Origin: Neolewinella antarctica
Lineage (GTDB): Bacteria > Bacteroidota > Bacteroidia > Chitinophagales > Saprospiraceae
Reading direction: 5' to 3'
Assembly: GCF_011927835.1 (NCBI RefSeq)
Contig: NZ_JAATJH010000002.1
Coordinates: 496,001-560,000, forward strand
Length of the DNA stretch: 64,000 bases
This document shows, in pieces, positions 43,925 through 53,177 of the stretch. The stretch's first letter is position 1. Every line of letters begins with the position of its first letter. The notes beneath the pieces are model-generated. The model was not told the DNA's origin and ran no database searches. It saw only the letters and a list, made by a program, of their open reading frames with translations. The position numbers and the translations under genes are program-made.

Positions 43925-44012
43925 AAGGTATCCTAAAAAAACTGAGGGCTTCCAGCCCGAACGCTCGTGCGGTAGCTACCGCGTTTACGTTCGGGCCAGA
44001 AGCCCTCAACCT
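43925..44012. repeat. REP-like hairpin 4
   Basis: Begins AAGGTATCCTAAAAA like hairpin 1, with stem GAGGGCTTCCAGCCCGAACG and right arm CGTTCGGGCCAGAAGCCCTC; it ends 20 bases before the ftsH stop codon and may serve as its terminator. Confidence 0.85.
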
Positions 44013-44031
44013 TTAAAAATTTATACTACTT

Positions 44032-45999
44032 CTACAGCGTATTGTCAACCACTCCGGCACTCTCGATCGGTGCGAGCGGATCGGCATCGGAAGGACGCGG
44101 GCCAATCAGGCGAATAAGATCCTTGCTGCTGAGCACCTCTTTGTCGAGGAGTTCTTTCGCAAGTAGTTCTACTTCGTACCGCTTTTCAATCAATAGGTTC
44201 TGAGCGCGGATGTACTGACTTTCGAGCAAAGCGCGAACTTGATTGTCAATCAACGTTGCCGTATCGTCAGAGTAGGGGCGCTGATAAGCATCCCGGCTCA
44301 TACCGTAAAAGCTCACCTGGCCAACTTGCTCGTTCATACCGTAGACGGTGATCATATCGTAAGCTTGCTTCGTTACCTTATCCAGGTCATTTTGCGCGCC
44401 AGTACTGATCTTATCGAAGATAACCTTCTCGGCGGCACGGCCACCAAAAGTCATGCACATCATGTCCAGCATTTGCTCGGTCCGGGTGATGTATTGTTCC
44501 TTTGGTAAATACTGAGCGTAGCCGAGGGCGGCGACACCACGGGGGACGATGGTTACCTTAACCAGTGGGCTGGCGTGCTCCAGGAACCAGCCACAAATGG
44601 CGTGGCCAGCTTCGTGGTAAGCAATAATTTCCTTCTCCTCGGGGTTGATGAGCTTGTTTTTCTTCTCCAAACCTCCGATTACTTTGTCGAGGGCGTAGTT
44701 GAAGTTGTCCAAGTTGATGCTAGTCTGATTAAGACGGGCGGCAATCAAGGCCGCTTCGTTACAGATGTTGGCGATCTCGGCACCGGCAAAACCGGGCGTC
44801 ATCTCCGCCAAGGTGAACGCATCAACCAGGTTCTCGTCGATCTTGATCGTCTTGAGGTGAACTTTGAAGATGGCTTCGCGGCCGTTCAGATCCGGGCGGT
44901 CGATTCCGATCTGGCGGTCGAAACGGCCGGGGCGGAGTAGGGCGCTATCGAGTACGTCAGGCCGGTTCGTAGCGGCCATCAGGATTACCCCTTTGTCCGT
45001 GCTGAAACCGTCCATTTCTACCAGCAACTGATTCAGCGTGTTCTCCCGTTCGTCATTACCACCCTGCATGGCACCTTTACCGCGTGCGCGGCCAATGGCG
45101 TCGATCTCATCGATGAAGATGATACAGGGGGCTTTTTCGCGCGCTTGCTTGAAGAGGTCACGTACCCGGCTGGCACCAACCCCGACGAACATTTCTACGA
45201 AGTCGGAGCCCGACATGGTAAAGAAGGGAACACCCGCCTCACCGGCTACGGCCTTAGCCAGTAGTGTCTTACCCGTTCCCGGAGGGCCTACGAGGAGGAC
45301 GCCTTTGGGAATTTTACCCCCCAGGGCGGTGTATTTTTTAGGATTCTTGAGGAAGTCAACGACTTCCATAACTTCTTCCTTCGCTTCGTCCAGTCCTGCT
45401 ACGTCAGCAAAAGTGATGTTAACCTTACTGTTCTGATCGAAGAGCGTGGCTTTTGACTTGCCGATGTTAAAGATCTGTCCACCGGGGCCACCAGCTCCAC
45501 CGCCAATACGGCGCATAATGAAGACCCATAGCAGTACGAAAATACCCAGGGGTAGCAACCACTGAAGGGCTTCACCCAGGTAGTTGGTCCGGCTAACGGG
45601 ATTAACGGGGACGCGATCGCTGAAGGGCACTTCCATCCGGTCCTGCGCTTCGTCAACAAACTTGGTAAAGTTGTCCGGCGTAATGACCTCCATCTGGTAA
45701 TCGTACCGCTGGCCACCGAGGCCCTTATCGGCGGCGTCCTGGTACTTATTGCCCGTTTTCTTCTCCGGGTCGATGTAGATTTCGGCGTACTTGCCGTTAA
45801 CCAGTTCAATCTTGGTGATGGCACCATCGTCCTCCAGCATTTGGAGAAGACGCTTCTTGTCGATCTCGGTATTAGTACTACCGCCCAGTCCGGAAATGAC
45901 CAGGGCGAGCAAGACCAGGGACATGATCGCGTAGAGCCAGTAGCTCTGGAACTTGTTCCCGCCGCCTTCCGGCTTAGTGTCTTTGTTGTTCGTATTCAT
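44032..45999 (-). CDS. ftsH: ATP-dependent zinc metalloprotease FtsH
   Basis: A 655-residue inner-membrane AAA+ protease that degrades misfolded membrane proteins and short-lived regulators. Two membrane helices (about residues 17-37 and 145-165) flank a periplasmic domain. The Walker A motif VGPPGTGKT is near residue 235, followed by Walker [12 protein letters not shown], the SRH region and the zinc protease motif HEAGH near residue 461. A Gly-rich linker ([13 protein letters not shown]) follows the second helix. It is preceded by rsfS 69 bp upstream on the same strand, with birA diverging beyond, an order often seen in Bacteroidota. Confidence 0.95.
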   Translation of the reverse strand: MNTNNKDTKPEGGGNKFQSYWLYAIMSLVLLALVISGLGGSTNTEIDKKRLLQMLEDDGAITKIELVNGKYAEIYIDPEKKTGNKYQDAADKGLGGQRYDYQMEVITPDNFTKFVDEAQDRMEVPFSDRVPVNPVSRTNYLGEALQWLLPLGIFVLLWVFIMRRIGGGAGGPGGQIFNIGKSKATLFDQNSKVNITFADVAGLDEAKEEVMEVVDFLKNPKKYTALGGKIPKGVLLVGPPGTGKTLLAKAVAGEAGVPFFTMSGSDFVEMFVGVGASRVRDLFKQAREKAPCIIFIDEIDAIGRARGKGAMQGGNDERENTLNQLLVEMDGFSTDKGVILMAATNRPDVLDSALLRPGRFDRQIGIDRPDLNGREAIFKVHLKTIKIDENLVDAFTLAEMTPGFAGAEIANICNEAALIAARLNQTSINLDNFNYALDKVIGGLEKKNKLINPEEKEIIAYHEAGHAICGWFLEHASPLVKVTIVPRGVAALGYAQYLPKEQYITRTEQMLDMMCMTFGGRAAEKVIFDKISTGAQNDLDKVTKQAYDMITVYGMNEQVGQVSFYGMSRDAYQRPYSDDTATLIDNQVRALLESQYIRAQNLLIEKRYEVELLAKELLDKEVLSSKDLIRLIGPRPSDADPLAPIESAGVVDNTL

Positions 46000-46068
46000 A
46001 TGTTCATGGCTAACGCACGATTACCGGTTTCGTTGGGTAATCGCAGCGCGTATTTCAAAAGGGGTCGC

Positions 46069-46464
46069 TCAAGCGTCTTCGTACCTCACGAACTCACCGT
46101 CGCTCCAGAGGTCTTCCATCTCGTAGAAGGCCCTGGTTTCGGGGTAAAAGACGTGGACGATCGTATCAAAATAGTCCATGCAGACCCACTTCGCCACGGT
46201 ACCACTGTTGACGGATTTCGGGTATTCGCCAATCTCCCGCTTGAGGCGGTTCTGGATGTTGTCCGCGATGGAGGCAACTTGGGTAACGGATTCACCTTCA
46301 CAGATGACGAAAAAATCCGTCGGCCGATCGTGGAGTTTGCGCAAGTCAATCTTTATGATTTTCTTGGCCTTGATGTCCTGCATCGCGTCAACGATAACGT
46401 CCAGGCGCTGAGCCATTTTTTCGGAAGTGTTGTCGGAAGCGGAGATGTTGGTGGAAGTATTCAA
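46069..46464 (-). CDS. rsfS: Ribosome silencing factor
   Basis: A 131-residue RsfS/Iojap protein that binds L14 of the large ribosomal subunit and blocks subunit joining when nutrients are scarce. Recognisable from DVIVDAMQDIKAKKIIKIDLRKLHDRPTDFFVICEGESVTQVASIADNI and the C-terminal VAKWVCMDYFDTIVHVFYPETRAFYEMEDLWSDGE. The first 20 residues are Ser/Thr/Asn-rich and may be partly disordered. It is the probable first gene of the rsfS-ftsH unit and diverges from birA with a 116-bp gap. Confidence 0.93.
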   Translation of the reverse strand: MNTSTNISASDNTSEKMAQRLDVIVDAMQDIKAKKIIKIDLRKLHDRPTDFFVICEGESVTQVASIADNIQNRLKREIGEYPKSVNSGTVAKWVCMDYFDTIVHVFYPETRAFYEMEDLWSDGEFVRYEDA

Positions 46465-46580
46465 ATCGAGGAGTTAATGTTAACGCTGGTAGCAAGTACC
46501 GTGCCAAGCACAACGGGTTTTTGGCCGTTTGGCTCACCCCAACTTGCTTAAATTCAGCTAAAAATTAGGATCAATCTACT

Positions 46581-47366
46581 GTGCCCGAAATAAACAAGCC
46601 GCTCGTAGCTAAAGTTGCCCGGACGTTCGCCCGCGCGGCGAGCACGAATGCCCTGGCGGTAGCCGCCATCACGTCCGCTACGCCCCCCGGTAACGGAGAC
46701 GTTTTCCTAGCCCACGAGCAGACGGCCGGGCGGGGGCAGGGGAGCAATTCCTGGCACGCCACGCCATACGCTAATCTGAGTTTTAGTATCGTCTGCTATC
46801 CAACCCACCTCACCGTCGCACGGCTATTCGTACTTAGTCAGGTAACTGCGCTGGCCGTGGCGGCAACGGTACGAAGTCTTCTTCCACGAAAACTTGGCAC
46901 CCGCGTCCGCGTCAAATGGCCCAATGACGTTTACGTTGGTGACCAGAAGATTGCGGGCATTCTGATTCAGAATGGTCTGCGGGGGAGTAACCTGGCCTGG
47001 TCGGTGATCGGCGTCGGACTGAACGTTAATGAATGGCGTTTTCCCCCTCAACTGAGCGCTTCGGCCACCAGCCTGTTCAAACTGACGAATCAGGAGCACG
47101 ATCTCGATGCAGTACTAGAAACTTTGCTCGCCAACTTCGCAGAATACTACGCGCTAACGCTCGACCCGGCCGGGATAACCGAGCTAGATCGACTTTACGG
47201 AGCGCAACTCTACCGCCAGGATGCACCCAGCCGGTTCCTGCACGTAGCGACCAACCGGGAGTTTAGCGGGATCATCGACGGGGTAAACGACGCCGGGCAA
47301 CTGACCGTGATCCAGGTCGGCGGCCGCACGAGCGCTTTTGATTTGCGGGAAATCAAATTGCTCTAA
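46581..47366 (+). CDS. birA: Biotin-[acetyl-CoA-carboxylase] ligase
   Basis: A 261-residue biotin protein ligase that attaches biotin to carboxylase carrier domains. The biotin-binding GRGQGSNSWHATPYANLSFS and the ligase signature VRVKWPNDVYVGDQKIAGILIQN are clear, followed by GVGLNVN. It lacks the N-terminal winged helix of E. coli BirA, so it is a mono-functional ligase and not a repressor. The start is GTG 46581. A two-change match to the 16-bp motif (46897-46912) falls within the conserved region; since those residues are fixed by function, the match may be chance. It converges with the S9 peptidase gene. Confidence 0.92.
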   Translation: MPEINKPLVAKVARTFARAASTNALAVAAITSATPPGNGDVFLAHEQTAGRGQGSNSWHATPYANLSFSIVCYPTHLTVARLFVLSQVTALAVAATVRSLLPRKLGTRVRVKWPNDVYVGDQKIAGILIQNGLRGSNLAWSVIGVGLNVNEWRFPPQLSASATSLFKLTNQEHDLDAVLETLLANFAEYYALTLDPAGITELDRLYGAQLYRQDAPSRFLHVATNREFSGIIDGVNDAGQLTVIQVGGRTSAFDLREIKLL

Positions 47367-47422
47367 TGCGGGAACACGTGCCCGGCATACGCTAAATTTT
47401 GCCGTGTTTATGGCCGGGGAAA

Positions 47423-50221
47423 TTAACGGTCCGAAGCAGTTTCAAAGCCTTGCTCGATCCCCCGCTCCAGTGGAGAAACCCCGTCCCGCATCCAGCGCGG
47501 CATCGGACCGTCCATGAGGTAGTGATCGAAAAACTGGGCCATGCGCGTCTGAAAATCCGCCCGGTTAGGCGTTTTGACGGGCCAGTGCGGCTCGCCCCGG
47601 TAGTTGAGCAGCCAGGCCTTTTTATCCAGCCGGCGCAGGGCCGTGAACCACTCGATGCCCTGGTACCACGGCACGGCCCCGTCGGCGTCGTTGTGCAGGA
47701 TAAGTAGTGGCGTGTTGATCTTGTCGGTCGTGAAAATCGGACTGTTTTCGATGTACCGCAGTGGGTATTCCCAGGGGCTGCCGCCGATGCGCGACTGCGT
47801 CCGTTCGTACTGGAATTGCCGACTAAGGCCCGAGCCCCACCGAATGCCGCCGTAGGCGGAAAACATGTTGACCACCGGCGCGCCGGACTCGATTGCGGCA
47901 AAGATGTCCGTTTTCGTTGCGAGGTACGCGACCTGGTAACCGCCCCAACTGTGGCCCTGGGCACCGATCCGTTCGCGGTCCACGTAACCTTCGCTGAGCA
48001 AGCTAGTGATACCGCTCATTACGCAGTCGTAAGCGCTCTCACCCGGGTAACCGACGCGGTAGATCACGTCGGGATTAAAGATGACGTAGCCCTTGCTGGC
48101 GTAATGCGCGTAGTTGATGGAACTGCGGCCGGGAACGGGCGTGCGGTGGCGAAAAACACCCTCACTGTTGCGTTCGTAGAAGTTGACGAGTAGTGGATAT
48201 TTTTTGGTGGGGTCGAAGCCGTCTGGTTTGATCAATAAGCCCTTTAACGTACGGCCCTGGTTATCGATCCAACTGTAGTTTTCGGCCGTGCCCCAGCGGA
48301 AATTGGACTGCTGTGGATTAGCGTCGGAAACCTGGGGCGGTGCTGCTCCGAGGGTTGGTGTGAACCGTAAATCGGGGAACTGCCGGAAATCCGCTTCGGT
48401 AAACACGTACGCGGCGGCGTTGCGGGCCTTGGCAAAGCTGCCGTAGGATTTGGGGGCGGACTTTAGCTCCTCTACCGTACCGGTCTTCACGTCCAACCAG
48501 CCGAATCCGGCGTGGTTATTTTCCTCACGAAAAGTAGTCACGAGCTGTTTTGTGTCAGGGTCGACGAAGTTATTCTCCCGATCGAGGTTACGTAATTCGT
48601 AGCGGATTCCTTGCTCGCGGCCCCGCGTCAATCGTCGCGGTTCGTCCCGCCCGGCGGCGTCGAGCTGCCACAGATCGTAGCGGTCGTTGATGAGAAAGTG
48701 GCGGCCGTCGGCGAGCGTCCCGGCAAAATCGTAGGGGCGCGGGTCCATCGGGCGGTCGTTGAGTTCGTCGTAGAACACACCCAGGTCGTTGGTAGTCAGC
48801 TGGTGTTGCTGGCTGGAGCCGGGGTCGAAACTGTTCCAGGTGGTGTCCGTGGCGTTGTACCAACAGAGGTAGTCGCCGCCGGCGAGGAAGCGGGCGGGGG
48901 CTACCTCACCGGCGGGTAGGCGGGTTTCGGCTCCGGTCTTTAGGTTAGTGATTTTTAGGTCGCGCTTGCCGGAAAAGCCCTCCCAGGTAGCTTGTTTGGC
49001 GTAGGGGCGGTCGTCGTACGTAGCCACGTAGTCGCCGTCCAGGTCGGGCGGGGTTATGACGTAGGGGGCGGTGGCGTCGGCGATTTGCGCGATGGTTTTG
49101 CTTTCCGTGCGGTAGACGGCCAGATAGGTACGTTTTTGCTCGTCCTTTAGGCGAACGTTTTCCTGGGTGTACAGGCGGGGGTCTTCGGTGCGCCAGACTT
49201 CTACGTCGGCAATTTCGTCGTCGAGGAGGGTCGTGTCGCGGTCGGCGCGACGCGGGCGGTTGCCGAAAAAGAGATTGGTACCGTCCTCGCTGAAGCGGGG
49301 GGTATAATCTTTGCTGATGGCGTAGCCCTCGGGTGCGTAGGCCCGGTCGGACGCGGGGGCACGGGGGGCGTCATCGCCCACGCGCCAGTAGTTTAGTTGG
49401 TAGGGCGTCTGTTCGTCGCTTTCGTCAACTTCGGCGCTTAGAAAAGCGACCCGTTCTCCGTCGACGCTCAGGGCGAGGCCGGCGAAATCGAGGCTGTCCT
49501 GTGCGAGGGGCAGCCACCTCAGTTCCCGGGTATCGAGACGGTGGACCCCGGCCAGCCAGGTACTGTCCTTATCGGTGCGGTGAGCCAGGAGAACGGGGGC
49601 GTCGCGGGCAAACACGTAGCTCATCACGCCTTCGAGGTAGAAGCTGTCCTGGTTAGTAAATTTCCTGACGACCAGGCGTTTAGCTTTCTCGTCGAGCTTT
49701 TTGGCTAGGGAATCCGGGAGCGTGCTTTTGGTGGTGTACGCGTAGGTGGTCGCGTCGCGCTCGGGCATCATGAAGGCATGGACGCGGGGGGTGATGACGG
49801 GGTTCGGCTGGCGGAGGTCCCACACCAGCAAACTGTCCATTAGCGCCAATTTCTTCTCCGCTTTTTTCTTGTCGGTTAGCTTGATGTGACGCACGGTATC
49901 GTGGGCCGGTTTGAGCAGGCCGATGAGGTAGGTGCCGTCGTAGTTGAGCGTGGCTTCGTGGAGGCGGGGAAAGCGGGTTTCTTGTTTTGTTTGCGTATTG
50001 TACACGACGGCGACTGGGTCACCGACGTCCTTGGTCAGCGTGTAGAGGACGTGGGCCCCGTCGGCGGAGATCTGCTCGTCGGTGATGCGGTTCCAGTCCT
50101 GCATGTCGGCGACGGTAATGGCCTTGCCGGTGGGGTTGGGGGCGGTTTGGGCGCGGACGCTGGTGCAGAGGAGAAGGGGGAGGAGCAGTAGGTAGTGACG
50201 AAGGGTAGGGGTATGTTCCAT
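47423..50221 (-). CDS. Secreted S9-family prolyl oligopeptidase-like peptidase
   Basis: A 932-residue peptidase with a signal peptide (LLLPLLLCTSVRAQ), an N-terminal beta-propeller domain (about residues 50-640) and a C-terminal alpha/beta hydrolase. The nucleophile is S758 in GHSWGGYQVAYLATKT; the Asp lies in LLILHNDADGAVPWYQG (about residue 843) and the His in RGEPHWPVK (about residue 878). The long propeller and GHSWGG motif fit the S9D/AOP-like exported peptidases common in Bacteroidota, likely digesting peptides in the periplasm. The signal-peptide end is encoded by a two-change match to the 16-bp motif (50151-50166). Confidence 0.9.
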   Translation of the reverse strand: MEHTPTLRHYLLLLPLLLCTSVRAQTAPNPTGKAITVADMQDWNRITDEQISADGAHVLYTLTKDVGDPVAVVYNTQTKQETRFPRLHEATLNYDGTYLIGLLKPAHDTVRHIKLTDKKKAEKKLALMDSLLVWDLRQPNPVITPRVHAFMMPERDATTYAYTTKSTLPDSLAKKLDEKAKRLVVRKFTNQDSFYLEGVMSYVFARDAPVLLAHRTDKDSTWLAGVHRLDTRELRWLPLAQDSLDFAGLALSVDGERVAFLSAEVDESDEQTPYQLNYWRVGDDAPRAPASDRAYAPEGYAISKDYTPRFSEDGTNLFFGNRPRRADRDTTLLDDEIADVEVWRTEDPRLYTQENVRLKDEQKRTYLAVYRTESKTIAQIADATAPYVITPPDLDGDYVATYDDRPYAKQATWEGFSGKRDLKITNLKTGAETRLPAGEVAPARFLAGGDYLCWYNATDTTWNSFDPGSSQQHQLTTNDLGVFYDELNDRPMDPRPYDFAGTLADGRHFLINDRYDLWQLDAAGRDEPRRLTRGREQGIRYELRNLDRENNFVDPDTKQLVTTFREENNHAGFGWLDVKTGTVEELKSAPKSYGSFAKARNAAAYVFTEADFRQFPDLRFTPTLGAAPPQVSDANPQQSNFRWGTAENYSWIDNQGRTLKGLLIKPDGFDPTKKYPLLVNFYERNSEGVFRHRTPVPGRSSINYAHYASKGYVIFNPDVIYRVGYPGESAYDCVMSGITSLLSEGYVDRERIGAQGHSWGGYQVAYLATKTDIFAAIESGAPVVNMFSAYGGIRWGSGLSRQFQYERTQSRIGGSPWEYPLRYIENSPIFTTDKINTPLLILHNDADGAVPWYQGIEWFTALRRLDKKAWLLNYRGEPHWPVKTPNRADFQTRMAQFFDHYLMDGPMPRWMRDGVSPLERGIEQGFETASDR

Positions 50222-50240
50222 GCGATTAACTTTAATTTCG

Positions 50241-50344
50241 AGGCGGTAGGAAGATAGGCGGTAGGCTGGTAGTCGGTAGTCGGTAGGCTAGTAGGCGGTA
50301 GGTCCAAGTCCTACCGCCTACCGCCTAATCTTCCTACCGCCTAA
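50241..50344. repeat. Inverted pair of 7-bp arrays (GCGGTAG / CTACCGC)
   Basis: GCGGTAG-type units with TAGTCGG and GGCTAGT variants (50241-50302), then complementary CTACCGC units (50311-50344), with CTAATCTTC as seen at 22749. It lies between the S9 peptidase start and the kinase start. Confidence 0.85.
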
Positions 50345-50387
50345 AAAAGCCTTCGCACAATATACAGTTTGAGGTCGTTTCGGAACT

Positions 50388-51770
50388 ATGGTTAGTAAGT
50401 CCGGAGATCAATTCTTTGTTGGGGTCGACGTAGGGACCACCTCCGTCAAGGTCTGCGCCTTCGACGGCACGGGGAAAATGGTCACCGAATCCATCGAAGC
50501 ATACCCGTTGGACCATCCGGAACCCGGGGCGGCCACGCAGTCTCCCCGTAAAATCCTGGCATCCTGCGGCCGCGCCCTGCAACGCACCGTGGCCGAGACG
50601 CCCGGAAAAATTGCCGCGATTGGCCTGAGCTGCCCGATGCACAGTGTGCTGCTGTACAACGAAAACGAAGGGTTTGACGACACGATCTATACCTGGGCCG
50701 ACAACCGGGGGCAGGCGGTCATGGACCAGCTTTCGCCCGAGCTGCGGGAACGGTTGCACTACCTGACCGGCACGCCCGTTCACCCGATGAGCCCCTTGGT
50801 AAAAATTCGCTGGCTGATGGAATTTAGGCCCGAGAAGATGGCGTGGGCGACTCACATTTACGGCCTGAAGGAACTACTAACCTCCGCCTGGGCCACCGAG
50901 ACGCTGCTCGACGAGCAACTCGCCTCCGCGACCGGGCTGTACGATACCGAGCGCGGTCAGTGGTGCCCGGAAGCCCAGCTCGCCGCGGTTCCGGTGCCAA
51001 AAACCGCCTTCGAGCAAAATGGCTGGAAATTCCAACTTGCCACGGTCAAACCCGCCACCCACCGGCTTCACTGGCGGCCCGAAATTGCCGAAGCGTTTGG
51101 CGTCACCGACGTGCCCCTGTTCCTCGGCGGCTCCGATGGCTGCCTGGCGAACCTCGGGAGCGGCATCACCGAACCAGGGCAAGTAGCCGTCACGATCGGG
51201 ACGAGCGCCGCCGTCCGCGCCACCCACCGCACCGCCCGCGTGGACCCGGCACGGAAGCTGTTCAACTACCGCATCGACGCGCGGACTTTTGCCATCGGCG
51301 GAGCGAGCAACAACGGCGGTAAAGTGATCGAATACTGGCAGCAATTGTTACGTGCCGATTTCCCCGACGTCGCTTCCTTCATCGACGCCGCCTTCACCGT
51401 AAAAAAGGCGGATTGCCCCGTCCTGGAGCCTTACCTATACGGCGAACGCGCACCGCTCTGGGACGCGACCGCCAGCGGAGCGTTGCGTGGACTGCGCGGC
51501 CACCACCGCCCCGCCCACGTCGCCCGCGCCGTACTGGAGGGAGTGACGGATAACGTCGCGGCCATCCTGCACGATCTGGAGGCGGCGGTGGGGGAGGCTA
51601 AAGTGATCGAAGCCAGCGGCGGCTTCACGCGTAGCCCGGAATGGGTGGCGCTTTTGGGGGAGCGGAGTGGGCGGGAGGTGGTTATTGCGGATACGCCGCA
51701 GGCTAGTGCTTTTGGGGCGGCGTTGGTGGCAAAAAGGGGGCTGTTGCTATCAAACCTCGAAAACTTATAA
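50388..51770 (+). CDS. FGGY-family carbohydrate kinase, gluconokinase-like
   Basis: A 460-residue sugar kinase with the ATPase-fold phosphate-1 motif VGVDVGTTSVKVCAFD (residues 11-26), the catalytic Asp in GGSDGCLANLGSGI (about residue 250), and the adenosine motif IEASGGFTRSPEW. Sequence order and the SCPMHSVLLYNEN segment resemble bacterial GntK-type gluconate kinases of the FGGY family, which phosphorylate gluconate for the pentose phosphate or Entner-Doudoroff pathway; a xylulokinase-like activity is the alternative. No gluconate transporter or regulator is adjacent, so specificity is uncertain. Confidence 0.85.
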   Translation: MVSKSGDQFFVGVDVGTTSVKVCAFDGTGKMVTESIEAYPLDHPEPGAATQSPRKILASCGRALQRTVAETPGKIAAIGLSCPMHSVLLYNENEGFDDTIYTWADNRGQAVMDQLSPELRERLHYLTGTPVHPMSPLVKIRWLMEFRPEKMAWATHIYGLKELLTSAWATETLLDEQLASATGLYDTERGQWCPEAQLAAVPVPKTAFEQNGWKFQLATVKPATHRLHWRPEIAEAFGVTDVPLFLGGSDGCLANLGSGITEPGQVAVTIGTSAAVRATHRTARVDPARKLFNYRIDARTFAIGGASNNGGKVIEYWQQLLRADFPDVASFIDAAFTVKKADCPVLEPYLYGERAPLWDATASGALRGLRGHHRPAHVARAVLEGVTDNVAAILHDLEAAVGEAKVIEASGGFTRSPEWVALLGERSGREVVIADTPQASAFGAALVAKRGLLLSNLENL

Positions 51771-51885
51771 TAACTTTACTGCATATAAACTCGTGAACGA
51801 ATTAGGTTGCTTTTATCAGATCCTGGAATTTGCACAATAGGCGCTAGTACTTCACGCTTCCTTTAACCCTTTATAATAACTTACC

Positions 51886-53049
51886 ATGAGATTAATTTAT
51901 TTACTGTTCTGCGCCCTGGTGGCGCAGACTACGCTTGTTGCGCAGACGCTAGACGTGTCCAATATCCCGGTCGTGGGTGATGTCTGGGCATCTTTTCTAC
52001 TCCCTGGCGATTACGAACGCGCTGACTTTTCAGCGTTCGCAGCTACCGGTGCGGAGGCGACCTTCGACTTTCGTTTTTTGGGGTCGGAACGGGCATTTGC
52101 GGACGGCACGACGTACGACATGATTCCAGTCGATAGCTTCGTGACCAGCCGTATCCTGGCCCCGCCCGTCGCTGAAGATTTTGGGGAAGACGAGATCATT
52201 CCCGAGTTTCCGGAAGGCGCGGTAATTACGGATTTCAACCTTTTGGATCTGGCCTTCCGTAACCTGTCCGATGAAGACTTTGAGGTGGCCGTACTGGTGC
52301 CAACCAACGAAGGAATCATTTCGCCGGTCGGGGGCGAAGGCTTCGTAGAGGAAGGTGAATACTACGATATCATTGGCGACACGACATTTGTCGCCCTAAC
52401 GCTGCCGTTCGGTCTCCAACTGAACGGTACGTTACGCCGAGAACGCTCGCGAACGTCGTTAAATGACGACGGTGAAACGGTTACGGAACAAATCATAGGC
52501 CGCTTTGAAGTAGTGAGCACGGGCACCCTCCGGACGAGCTTTGGCGACTACGAAAATGCCGTAGCCATGCGGGTGTTTTTATTTGACGAATTTGAATCCC
52601 CCGGCTTTTCTTTCAGCAGCGAAGGGAATTTCTTGAGTTATTACGTGCCCGGTAGCTACCTACCCATCGTTACACTTTCGCTCGACGAAGACGTAAACGA
52701 GGACGGAAGTTTACGCGATTCGATCGTACAGGTGATCGTTAACAAGCCCGTCAATCTAAGTACTGACGTAGCGGAGCTGGAGCGTGAACGGTTCCAGCTA
52801 GTGACTTACCCTAACCCCGCTACCGAACGTATCCAGGTAAAGTTCCAAAGCCAGGCGACCAACTTCACTCACCTTAACCTGCTGAGCATCGACGGTAAGC
52901 TCGTTGGGCGCCAAGTGTACGGAAATCTAGCCGCTGGCGAAGTAAACCTCAGTTTTACCATCCCCTCGGGCGTAATTAACGGTACGTACTTGCTTCAGGT
53001 CGAGCAGGCCGGTAAGACGACCGCGCGGCCGGTGGTGGTGAAGCGGTAA
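51886..53049 (+). CDS. T9SS-secreted protein of unknown function
   Basis: A 387-residue exported protein with a signal peptide ending near LVAQ and a T9SS type A sorting domain at the C-terminus (VTYPNPATERIQVKF, ending in RPVVVKR). The roughly 280 residues between are acidic and beta-rich, with WASFLLPGDYERADF near the start and a section IGRFEVVSTGTLRTSFGDYENAVAMRVF resembling lipocalin-like or beta-sandwich domains seen in other Bacteroidota secreted proteins. No catalytic motif is visible. It stands as a single gene with its own terminator. Confidence 0.82.
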   Translation: MRLIYLLFCALVAQTTLVAQTLDVSNIPVVGDVWASFLLPGDYERADFSAFAATGAEATFDFRFLGSERAFADGTTYDMIPVDSFVTSRILAPPVAEDFGEDEIIPEFPEGAVITDFNLLDLAFRNLSDEDFEVAVLVPTNEGIISPVGGEGFVEEGEYYDIIGDTTFVALTLPFGLQLNGTLRRERSRTSLNDDGETVTEQIIGRFEVVSTGTLRTSFGDYENAVAMRVFLFDEFESPGFSFSSEGNFLSYYVPGSYLPIVTLSLDEDVNEDGSLRDSIVQVIVNKPVNLSTDVAELERERFQLVTYPNPATERIQVKFQSQATNFTHLNLLSIDGKLVGRQVYGNLAAGEVNLSFTIPSGVINGTYLLQVEQAGKTTARPVVVKR

Positions 53050-53076
53050 GCTTTGCGGTAATTAATTTTAGTACGG

Positions 53077-53112
53077 GAACCGGTGGTAGCGATTGATCGC
53101 TGCTACCGGTTC
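53077..53112 (+). terminator. Hairpin after the T9SS gene
   Basis: GAACCGGTGGTAGCGAT (53077-53093) pairs with ATCGCTGCTACCGGTTC (53096-53112) over 17 bp with two G-T pairs; the T-run after it is weak. Confidence 0.6.
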
Positions 53113-53177
53113 TCTACGTCAGGTAGTGATGGACGGCGGCGGGGGGCAGAGGAGGAGGCCGTTGACGACGATGTATA

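Larger units (their letters stand above)
43519..44031. other. Long gap filled by REP-like hairpins
   Basis: This 513-bp region between ftsH and the flavoprotein gene is mostly four long hairpin repeats. The spacer 43804-43924 is unrelated sequence. No gene is seen. Confidence 0.7.
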
